Shown here piece by piece: positions 1 to 6,929 of a stretch of DNA of 6,929 bases. A model generated the notes under the pieces. That model did not search any database. It was not told where the DNA came from and saw nothing but the letters and a program-made list of their open reading frames with translations. Origin of the DNA: an uncultured beta proteobacterium (lineage in GTDB: Bacteria > Pseudomonadota > Gammaproteobacteria > Burkholderiales > Rhodocyclaceae); assembly GCA_903930395.1 (NCBI GenBank), contig CAIYYE010000151.1:1-6929 (forward strand). Direction: 5' to 3'. The number at the start of each line of letters is the position of its first letter. Within the stretch, counting starts at the first letter, position 1. The position numbers were made by a program, and so were the translations under genes.

Positions 1-693
1 CGCGCGGCCGAACTGGGCGAGCGCCTGATTGTCCGCTCGGTCGAGGATTCGATGGCGCGCGGCACGGTCGTTCTCAAGCACGAAGGCGAATCGCGCAACA
101 AGCACCAGTCGGTGACCCTGCTCGAAGCCATCGAGGAATTCGGCTTCGACGCCTGCATCGGCGGCGCCCGCCGCGATGAAGAAAAGGCCCGCGCCAAGGA
201 ACGCATCTTCAGCTTCCGCGACGAATTCGGCCAGTGGGACCCGAAGAACCAGCGCCCGGAACTGTGGAGCCTGTACAACGCGCGCAGCCACAAGGGCGAG
301 AACATCCGCGCCTTCCCCATCTCGAACTGGACGGAAATGGACGTCTGGCAGTACATCGAGCGCGAAGGCCTGGAACTGCCCTCGATCTACTTTGCCCACA
401 CCCGCCCGGTCGTCATGCGCCAAGGTTCCATCGTGCCGGTCAATGTGCCACTCGCCTCCGGCGAACTGACCAACCTGCCGAAGGCCGGTGAAGAAATCAT
501 CGACCTGCTCGTGCGTTTCCGCACGGTCGGCGACATTTCCTGCACCGCCCCGGTCGAGTCGGATGCCGACACGGTCAGCAAGATCGTTCTCGAAACCGCC
601 ACCACCACCATCACCGAGCGCGGCGCTACCCGCCTGGACGACCAGACCAGCGACGCCTCGATGGAACAACGCAAGAAAGAGGGTTACTTCTAA
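1..693 (+). CDS. cysD: Sulfate adenylyltransferase subunit 2 (CysD), 5'-truncated by window edge
   Basis: This is the catalytic, ATP pyrophosphatase-type subunit of ATP sulfurylase. With CysN it makes adenosine 5'-phosphosulfate (APS) from sulfate and ATP, the first step of assimilatory sulfate activation in the cytoplasm. The frame is open from base 1, giving 230 visible codons before TAA. The family is about 300 residues long, so roughly 70-80 N-terminal residues, including the PP-loop, lie outside the window. The ATG at 52 is internal and is not the start. Family hallmarks are visible: GGARRDEEKARAKER at about 160-204, then FSFRDEF, WDPKNQRPELW, FPISNWTEMDVWQYIE, and the C-terminal ending SMEQRKKEGYF, which closely resembles E. 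coli CysD. The stop overlaps the cysN start by one base (TAATG), which indicates translational coupling in an operon. Identification is firm; only the N-terminus is unseen. Confidence 0.97.
   Translation, partial: RAAELGERLIVRSVEDSMARGTVVLKHEGESRNKHQSVTLLEAIEEFGFDACIGGARRDEEKARAKERIFSFRDEFGQWDPKNQRPELWSLYNARSHKGENIRAFPISNWTEMDVWQYIEREGLELPSIYFAHTRPVVMRQGSIVPVNVPLASGELTNLPKAGEEIIDLLVRFRTVGDISCTAPVESDADTVSKIVLETATTTITERGATRLDDQTSDASMEQRKKEGYF
678..683 (+). promoter_or_regulatory. Ribosome binding site of cysN
   Basis: AGAGGG lies inside the last codons of cysD, nine bases before the ATG at 693. It supports the ATG in the TAATG overlap as the true cysN start and indicates coupled translation of the two subunits. 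Confidence 0.6.
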
Positions 694-1964
694 TGAGCGC
701 CCATCAAGTTGAAGACCATGGCCTGCTCCGCTTCCTGACCTGCGGCAGTGTCGATGACGGCAAGAGCACCCTGATCGGTCGCCTGCTCTATGACACAAAA
801 ACCATCCTCGCCGACACCCTGTCGGCCATCGCCAAGACCTCGGAAAAACGCGGCCTCGGCGCCGTCGACCTGTCGCTGCTCACCGACGGCCTGCAGGCCG
901 AGCGCGAACAGGGCATCACCATCGACGTTGCCTACCGCTATTTCTCGACCGGCACGCGCAAGTACATCATCGCCGACGCGCCCGGCCACGAGCAGTACAC
1001 CCGCAACATGGTGACTGCCGCCTCGACGGCCAATCTCGCCATCATCCTGATCGATGCGCGCAAGGGCGTCCTGACGCAAACCCGCCGCCACTCCAAGCTC
1101 GCGGCGCTGGTCGGCATCCCGCACCTGATCGTCGCCATCAACAAGATGGACCTCGCCGATTACTCGCAGGAAACCTACGAACGCATCAAGGGCGAATACC
1201 TCGAATTCGCCGCCAAGGTCGGTATCGAGGACATCCGCTTCATTCCGCTTTCGGCCCTCAATGGCGACATGATCGTCGACCGGGGCGACAAGCTCGACTG
1301 GTACAAAGGCCCGACCCTGCTCGACATGCTCGAAGCCGCGCCGGCCGCGCACACCGAACACACCGAGAAATTCCGCTTCCCGGTCCAGTACGTCTGCCGG
1401 CCGCAGGATTCGGCCAACCCGGACCTGCACGACTACCGTGGTTTCATGGGCCGCGTCGAAGCCGGCAGCCTCAAGGTCGGCGATGCCGTCACGGTATTGC
1501 CGAATGGCCTGACTTCCACCGTCAAGGCGATCCAGATCGGCGGCGTCGATATTGCCGAAGCGGTCACCGAACAATCGGTCACCCTCCTCCTCGCCGATGA
1601 AATTGATACCTCGCGTGGTGACATGATCGTCAAGTCGAGCGAAGTCCCGGCCGCCGTCAAGCAGATTGAAGCCACCGTCTGCTGGATGGCCGAAGCCCCG
1701 ATGGATCGCGCCCGCACCTATCTGATCCGCCACACGACGCGCGACTCGAAGGCCAAGCTGGCCGCCATCGACCACCGCCTCGACGTGAACACGCTGGAAA
1801 AAGTCCCGGCCGAGAAACTGGCCATGAACGACATCGCGCAAGTCACCTTCAAGCTGGCCCAGCCGCTGTTCGCCGACCCCTACCTGGAAAACCGGGGCAC
1901 CGGCGCTTTCATCATCATCGATGAAAGCAACAACAACACGGTCGGCGCCGGGATGATTCTCTGA
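693..1964 (+). CDS. cysN: Sulfate adenylyltransferase subunit 1 (CysN), GTPase
   Basis: This is the regulatory GTPase subunit of ATP sulfurylase. GTP hydrolysis by CysN drives APS formation by CysD. The 423-residue protein shows all translation-factor-type G motifs: P-loop GSVDDGKS (residues 18-25), the GITIDVAYRYF switch I region with Thr76, DAPGH (95-99), NKMD (150-153) and SAL (187-189). EF-Tu-like beta-barrel domains follow, from about residue 225 to the end (for example FRFPVQYVCRP and RGFMGRVEAGSLKVGDAV). The protein ends in GAGMIL with no appended APS kinase (CysC) domain, so it is the stand-alone form rather than the CysNC fusion. It is somewhat shorter than E. coli CysN (about 475 residues). 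The start is fixed by the one-base overlap with cysD and an internal AGAGGG. A terminator follows directly, so this is the last gene of its operon. Confidence 0.97.
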   Translation: MSAHQVEDHGLLRFLTCGSVDDGKSTLIGRLLYDTKTILADTLSAIAKTSEKRGLGAVDLSLLTDGLQAEREQGITIDVAYRYFSTGTRKYIIADAPGHEQYTRNMVTAASTANLAIILIDARKGVLTQTRRHSKLAALVGIPHLIVAINKMDLADYSQETYERIKGEYLEFAAKVGIEDIRFIPLSALNGDMIVDRGDKLDWYKGPTLLDMLEAAPAAHTEHTEKFRFPVQYVCRPQDSANPDLHDYRGFMGRVEAGSLKVGDAVTVLPNGLTSTVKAIQIGGVDIAEAVTEQSVTLLLADEIDTSRGDMIVKSSEVPAAVKQIEATVCWMAEAPMDRARTYLIRHTTRDSKAKLAAIDHRLDVNTLEKVPAEKLAMNDIAQVTFKLAQPLFADPYLENRGTGAFIIIDESNNNTVGAGMIL

Positions 1965-1988
1965 TTTCGGTTTCTTGAAAACCCCGCA

Positions 1989-2020
1989 AAAGGAGCCCCG
2001 GTGGGGCTTCTTTCATTTTT
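1989..2020 (+). terminator. Rho-independent terminator after cysDN
   Basis: An 11-base-pair stem (1989-1999 with 2003-2013, one G-U pair) contains a GCCCC/GGGGC core, a three-base loop GGT, and a T-rich run CATTTTT. It starts 24 bases after the cysN stop. This cleanly ends the sulfate activation operon and separates it from the signalling genes downstream. Confidence 0.85.
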
Positions 2021-2121
2021 GCCTGCACATTTCCCTGAATTCGCAGCTAACATGAGCGTTAACAATGAATTGACCAAAGCAATACCACTCGGGACTCAAT
2101 GAAACTGCTGGACACCTCCCC
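2021..2121 (+). promoter_or_regulatory. Intergenic region expected to hold the promoter for the REC-REC/HDOD pair
   Basis: This 101-base stretch lies between the cysDN terminator and the response regulator gene. A TTGACC at 2070-2075 resembles a sigma-70 -35 box, but no good -10 box lies at the right distance; the best is CTCAAT at 2095-2100, with a 19-base spacer. The local drop in GC (around 2025-2090) fits a promoter. A promoter is expected here because a strong terminator lies upstream, but its exact position is not established. Confidence 0.3.
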
Positions 2122-2925
2122 ATGCGCGTTCTGATCGTTGACGACAATGCCTCGATGCGTAACCTGCTCAACGTCCTGCTTTCCAGCCAGGGCTACGAAG
2201 TGGTGGGCATGCTCGAGGAAGGTAAAGGCGTGATGGAGGCAGTCCGCAAGCTGTCTCCCGATATCGTCTGTCTCGATTATCAGTTGCCAGGCCGCAACGG
2301 CCTCGAAATCCTGCGCGAGATCAATTCGACCTATCCACAGATTGACGTTCTTTTCATAACGGCCTCCGAAGAAGCCGATATCAAATCCAAGGCGGCCGAT
2401 GCCGGCTCAGCCGGGTTCCTGCAGAAACCATTCGGACAAAAGCAGGTCATCGACGAATTGCAGCAGGTTTGCGCCACCCGTCAGGCCTCACGCGGCAGCG
2501 CCCCGGCGCCTGCCGCTGTCAAACCGCCGACGGATCAAGCGACAGAGCGACCGACGCCCCAGAAACACACTGCCGTCATCGTTGACGACAATGGCTCCAT
2601 CCGTCTGCTGCTCAAGGGCCTGGTCACCGAACTCGGCCTCAATGTCCTGGCCCAGGTCGCCAATGGCGAGGAAGCCATCCGCGCCGCCCAGGCTCATCAT
2701 CCGACCGTGCTCTTCCTTGACGTTGATATGCCCATCCTCTCCGGGCTCGACGCCCTGCCCAGAATTCTCGAGGCCAGCCCGGCCACCGCAGTCGTCATGG
2801 TGACCGGCGACACGTCGCGCAGCATCGTTGAAAGAGCCGCCGGCCTGGGCGCCCGCGGCTACATCGTCAAGCCGGTGCGGCCGGCCTATATCGAGAAATT
2901 CCTTAAACAGCTGTTCCAGATCTGA
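2122..2925 (+). CDS. Tandem receiver-domain (REC-REC) response regulator without output domain
   Basis: This is a cytoplasmic two-component signalling protein of 267 residues made of two CheY-like receiver domains. REC1 (about 1-118) has the acidic pair D7/D8, phospho-acceptor D52 (CLDYQLPG), T80 and the K102-P103 pair. An Ala/Pro-rich linker (about 119-148) follows. REC2 (about 150-267) has D155/D156, acceptor D200 (FLDVDMP), T228 and K250-P251. Both domains therefore look able to accept phosphate. No DNA-binding, GGDEF, EAL or methylesterase domain follows, so it probably acts by protein contact. The two domains differ clearly in sequence, so this is not a recent duplication. The ATG at 2122 has only a weak Shine-Dalgarno (TGGA at 2109-2112), but the REC fold begins exactly there (MRVLIVDDN). 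The next gene is 19 bases away and encodes a HDOD protein, a likely partner. The cognate kinase is not in the window. Confidence 0.93.
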   Translation: MRVLIVDDNASMRNLLNVLLSSQGYEVVGMLEEGKGVMEAVRKLSPDIVCLDYQLPGRNGLEILREINSTYPQIDVLFITASEEADIKSKAADAGSAGFLQKPFGQKQVIDELQQVCATRQASRGSAPAPAAVKPPTDQATERPTPQKHTAVIVDDNGSIRLLLKGLVTELGLNVLAQVANGEEAIRAAQAHHPTVLFLDVDMPILSGLDALPRILEASPATAVVMVTGDTSRSIVERAAGLGARGYIVKPVRPAYIEKFLKQLFQI

Positions 2926-2930
2926 GACCA

Positions 2931-2935
2931 AAGGA
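2931..2935 (+). promoter_or_regulatory. Ribosome binding site deciding the start of the HDOD gene
   Basis: AAGGA lies nine bases before the ATG at 2945. It favours 2945 over the in-frame ATG at 2828, which would sit deep inside the response regulator gene and add 39 residues of low-complexity, non-HDOD sequence. Confidence 0.65.
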
Positions 2936-2944
2936 CACCCTGCC

Positions 2945-3826
2945 ATGACCTTGATGATCGACTTTCCCTTCCCGGGAGCAGCCCCATGGATCGATCACTT
3001 CAAGACCATCGAAGTGCCCGTGCTGCGCCATACGCTGCATCAGCTCGAAGAGCTGCGCGAGACGGCAGAGACGATCAATACCCGCAAGCTGGCCAGCATC
3101 ATCGAGCATGACCCGCTGATGACCCTACGCGTCTTTCAGTACATGCAGGCACACCGTTCGAGCAGCCAGTCGGCCGACATCACGACGGTCGAACGCTCAC
3201 TGGTGATGATAGGCACGCAGAATTTCTATAACAGCATCAAGGATGCACCGATCGTCGAGAACCAGCTCAAGGGCTACCCCAAGGGCATGCTCGGCCTGCT
3301 CAAGGTCATCGCCAGGGCGCGCACCGCATCCGCCTGGGCAAGGGACTGGGCCTTGTTCCGCCAGAACGTCAGTTTCGACGAAATCGCCATGGCGGCTCTC
3401 CTCCACGATCTCGTCGAAATGCTCATGTGGTGCCTCGCCCCGAACCTCGCCGTGCGCGCCAGGGAGCGCCTGGCCAATGAAACGGGGCGACGCACCGTAC
3501 AGATCCAGCAGGAAGTCTTCGGCGCCCCGCTCGACGAAATCGCCGTCGAGTTGATCACTCACTGGGGGCTGCCACCGCTGCTCTGTTCGCTGCTCAATCC
3601 GGACGATGCCGAGACCGGCAATGTCAGGAACGTCATCCTCGCCGTCGATCTTGCCCGTCACTCGGCCAACGGCTGGAACGATCCTGCCTTGCCGGACGAC
3701 TACCACGCCATCGAAACCCTGCTGCATATCGGCCACAGCAATCTGCTCGAACGCATAGGCGCCCCCGAAGAGCAGATCCTCGCGGCCCGACAGGCCGAGG
3801 CAGAACAAGACCCGCTGTCATCGTAG
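2945..3826 (+). CDS. HDOD-domain signalling protein
   Basis: This 293-residue cytoplasmic protein has no signal peptide or membrane segment. The HDOD domain (a non-canonical relative of HD hydrolases) covers roughly residues 20-235. It begins near IEVPVLRHTLHQL, continues with SIIEHDPLMTLRVFQYM (a typical HDOD pattern), then LLHDLVEMLMW with H154-D155, and ELITHWGLPPLL. Other metal-binding histidines of true HD phosphohydrolases are not evident; the helix ARARTASAWARDWA lacks the usual His. It is therefore probably a non-catalytic scaffold or signalling domain. The C-terminal tail (about 236-293) is charged and has no recognisable domain. The start at 2945 is chosen for its AAGGA site. The gene follows the REC-REC regulator by 19 bases, in the arrangement expected of a receiver protein and its effector. 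HDOD proteins elsewhere are tied to chemotaxis, motility and stress signalling; the role here is inferred only. Confidence 0.88.
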   Translation: MTLMIDFPFPGAAPWIDHFKTIEVPVLRHTLHQLEELRETAETINTRKLASIIEHDPLMTLRVFQYMQAHRSSSQSADITTVERSLVMIGTQNFYNSIKDAPIVENQLKGYPKGMLGLLKVIARARTASAWARDWALFRQNVSFDEIAMAALLHDLVEMLMWCLAPNLAVRARERLANETGRRTVQIQQEVFGAPLDEIAVELITHWGLPPLLCSLLNPDDAETGNVRNVILAVDLARHSANGWNDPALPDDYHAIETLLHIGHSNLLERIGAPEEQILAARQAEAEQDPLSS

Positions 3827-3876
3827 GCCCAGCAGAGAACCCATGCACCGGCTGCATTTTGGTGAATAATTACGTC
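3827..3876 (+). promoter_or_regulatory. Short intergenic region with weak hairpin and a -10-like AATAAT
   Basis: These 50 bases separate the HDOD gene from the DUF4124 gene. A small hairpin ATGCA-CCGGC-TGCAT (3843-3857) is followed by only three T's, which is too weak to be a confident terminator. AATAAT at 3865-3870 matches five of six -10 consensus bases but has no recognisable -35 box. Read-through from the upstream pair is as likely as a separate promoter. Confidence 0.2.
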
Positions 3877-4455
3877 ATGCTAAAAATCTTCATCGCCTGT
3901 GCCGCACTGATTCTTCTGTCCAACCCTGCCGGTGCGGATATCTACAAGTGCCGCCTGGCCAATGGCCATACTGAAATATCGAACCTGCCCTGCCCGCTCG
4001 GCAGCAGCACCGTCACCTCGCGCCCCGACGAACGCGTTTCCGAAACCGCCCGCCGGCAGGCCGAGCACGAGGTCGATCGCATGCGCCAGTACGTCGAGAA
4101 GCGGGAAGCCAGCCAGCGCGCCGAGGAAGCCGCCGCCCAGCAACGCAGCAATGCCGGTCGTCCGCCAACACCGCCAGCCCCGATGCCGCAGCGCCAATAC
4201 ACGAGTGCCGAGGAGTGTCTGCGCAGCATCGAGCCACTTTCCCTCGAAGCCGGCCAGCGCGCCCGGATGGAAGCTGAATGCCACAACATCCCGGCGCCCC
4301 AGAACGTATATGTTCCGCCCACGGTAGCGCCTTATCCACAGCACCCCCACACGCACCAGCCACAACACCAGTTACCGACCCAGATGCCGATACCGAAGCC
4401 GGAGCCAGTACCGAGTGCGCCGAAAATCGTCATGCCACCGCTGCAAAAACCATGA
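3877..4455 (+). CDS. Secreted DUF4124-domain protein with Pro/Gln/His-rich tail
   Basis: This 192-residue protein is of unknown function and probably periplasmic. Residues 1-20 form a classical Sec signal peptide (MLKIF, hydrophobic core, then NPAGA before DIYKC). A short DUF4124-type segment follows, DIYKCRLANGHTEISNLPC, with cysteines at 25 and 39 that could form a disulfide. Residues 50-90 are strongly charged and helical (R/E/A/Q-rich, possible coiled coil). A second Cys-bearing segment covers about 110-137 (C114, C135). The tail (140-192) is rich in Pro, Gln and His (His at 156, 158, 160 and 164). I chose the ATG at 3877 because it gives the best signal peptide; in-frame TTG 3859 and GTG 3862 are alternatives. 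Its TGA overlaps the next gene's ATG (ATGA). Family assignment is likely; function is unknown, and a cell-envelope role is only an inference. Confidence 0.85.
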   Translation: MLKIFIACAALILLSNPAGADIYKCRLANGHTEISNLPCPLGSSTVTSRPDERVSETARRQAEHEVDRMRQYVEKREASQRAEEAAAQQRSNAGRPPTPPAPMPQRQYTSAEECLRSIEPLSLEAGQRARMEAECHNIPAPQNVYVPPTVAPYPQHPHTHQPQHQLPTQMPIPKPEPVPSAPKIVMPPLQKP

Positions 4456-5024
4456 TCAACGTGCTAAAGCCCTACCCCGATGCCGCAAGCGGCGCCGAAA
4501 TCATCGCCGGAACACAGCTCTGGCTGGAACGTGCGGTAATCGGACTCAACCTGTGCCCCTTCGCCAAGAGCGTCTTTGTCAAAAAACAGGTGCGCTATGC
4601 CTTGAGCGCCGCCATTACGGCTGACGAACTCCTGGCCGAACTGGAACACGAACTGATGCATCTGGCGGACACCGCGCCAAACGAACTCGACACCACGCTG
4701 CTCATCCATCCACACGTGATGACCGACTTCCTCGACTTTCATTTTTTCCTTGGCGAAGTCGATGCGCTGATCCGCAATCTCGGTTTCGATGGCGTCTTCC
4801 AGATCGCCAGCCTGCATCCGCAATACGAGTTCGCCGGTAGCGCCCCGGACGACATTGCCAACTTCACCAATCGCTCGCCCTACCCGACCCTGCATCTGCT
4901 CCGCGAAAGCAGCATCGACCGGGCCGTGGCTGCCTTTCCCGATGCGGAAGCCATTTTCGAACGCAACATCGAAACGATGGAGCGCCTTGGCCACGAGGGC
5001 TGGAAGAAACTCTGGCTGAGCTGA
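4452..5024 (+). CDS. DUF1415 family protein, function unknown
   Basis: This 190-residue cytoplasmic protein has no signal peptide or membrane helix. Conserved-looking blocks are GLNLCPFAK (residues 31-39), TTLLIHPHVMTDF (81-93), FQIASLHPQYEFAG (116-129) and NRSPYPTLHLLRE (140-152). These match the DUF1415 family as I remember it, and the length fits. Cys35 and several His residues (86, 88, 122, 148) could be functional, but no reaction is known to me. The ATG at 4452 overlaps the stop of the DUF4124 gene by four bases and has no clear Shine-Dalgarno (only a run of A's before it). Translation therefore probably depends on termination-reinitiation. An in-frame ATG at 4278 would add 58 residues overlapping the upstream gene and is rejected. 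The bidirectional terminator follows 32 bases after the stop. Confidence 0.88.
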   Translation: MINVLKPYPDAASGAEIIAGTQLWLERAVIGLNLCPFAKSVFVKKQVRYALSAAITADELLAELEHELMHLADTAPNELDTTLLIHPHVMTDFLDFHFFLGEVDALIRNLGFDGVFQIASLHPQYEFAGSAPDDIANFTNRSPYPTLHLLRESSIDRAVAAFPDAEAIFERNIETMERLGHEGWKKLWLS

Positions 5025-5056
5025 GATACGGCCTGGCGAGTTGATTTGGCCAAAAC

Positions 5057-5082
5057 AAAGGGCAGCCCCAAGCTGCCCTTTT
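5057..5082. terminator. Bidirectional rho-independent terminator between converging genes
   Basis: A perfect 10-base-pair stem, AAAGGGCAGC (5057-5066) with GCTGCCCTTT (5072-5081), encloses the loop CCCAA. On the plus strand it ends in TTTT, just after the DUF1415 gene. On the minus strand, downstream of glnB, it ends in TTTGTTTT. One hairpin therefore serves both converging units. Confidence 0.88.
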
Positions 5083-5125
5083 GCTATCTACCCGCGAATC
5101 GGGTTGCCCCTCGGGGCGGAAGCCA
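5083..5125 (-). other. glnB 3' untranslated stretch with small hairpins
   Basis: Between the glnB stop and the shared terminator lie two short inverted repeats: GCCCC/GGGGC (5106-5117, loop of only two bases) and CCCG/CGGG (5091-5103). Neither is followed by a T run in the minus-strand direction. They may stabilise the mRNA 3' end or be chance in GC-rich DNA. Confidence 0.3.

Positions 5126-6929
<1,804 letters not shown>

Noticed and set aside
690..1841. Long antisense open frame of 383 codons covering cysN
   Set aside because: It mirrors a certain gene in GC-rich DNA where antisense stops are rare; its translation is low-complexity (G/R/D/V-rich) with no family resemblance.
2099..2134. Possible 11-codon leader peptide before the response regulator
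   Set aside because: No ribosome binding site, no regulatory codon run, and no attenuator-like hairpins follow it.
2828..2944. Earlier in-frame ATG extending the HDOD protein by 39 residues
   Set aside because: It lies inside the response regulator gene, lacks a ribosome binding site, and the extra residues have Ser/Arg/Pro shadow-frame composition; 2945 has AAGGA upstream.
3843..3860. Hairpin ATGCA/TGCAT after the HDOD gene as a terminator
   Set aside because: Only five base pairs and three or four T's; too weak to call a terminator with confidence.
4278..4451. Earlier in-frame ATG extending the DUF1415 protein by 58 residues
   Set aside because: It overlaps the DUF4124 coding frame for its whole length and is His/Pro/Thr-rich shadow sequence; the ATGA overlap at 4452 is the normal coupled start.

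Overview
This is an ordinary chromosomal segment from a GC-rich proteobacterium, most likely a betaproteobacterium of the Rhodocyclales type (Dechloromonas/Azonexus/Azoarcus-like). That placement is an inference. It rests on the heterodimeric CysD/CysN sulfate adenylyltransferase, the glutamine-dependent NadE next to a GlnB-type PII gene, a DUF4124 periplasmic protein and a HDOD protein. No database search was possible.

Positions 1-2020, plus strand: the 3' end of cysD (its 5' part is cut off by the window edge) overlaps cysN by one base (TAATG). Together they encode the ATP sulfurylase that activates sulfate to APS. A strong rho-independent terminator closes the operon at about 1989-2020.

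Positions 2021-3826, plus strand: after a short non-coding gap comes a two-gene signalling unit. The first gene encodes a response regulator made only of two receiver (REC) domains. The second, 19 bases downstream, encodes a HDOD-domain protein. No histidine kinase or classical output domain lies in the window, so input and output are unknown.

Positions 3827-5082, plus strand: a secreted DUF4124 protein with a Pro/Gln/His-rich tail is followed, with an ATGA overlap, by a cytoplasmic DUF1415 protein. A symmetrical hairpin at 5057-5082 then serves as terminator for both converging transcription units.

Positions 5126-6929, minus strand: nadE (glutamine-dependent NAD+ synthetase, 5' end outside the window) is followed 24 bases later by glnB (PII nitrogen-signalling protein). 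They very probably form an operon that joins a glutamine-consuming enzyme to the cell's nitrogen/2-oxoglutarate sensor.

I found no mobile element, CRISPR array, RNA gene or clear sign of horizontal transfer. The least understood parts are the REC-REC/HDOD pair and the coupled DUF4124-DUF1415 pair. I see no convincing evidence of an entirely new system.
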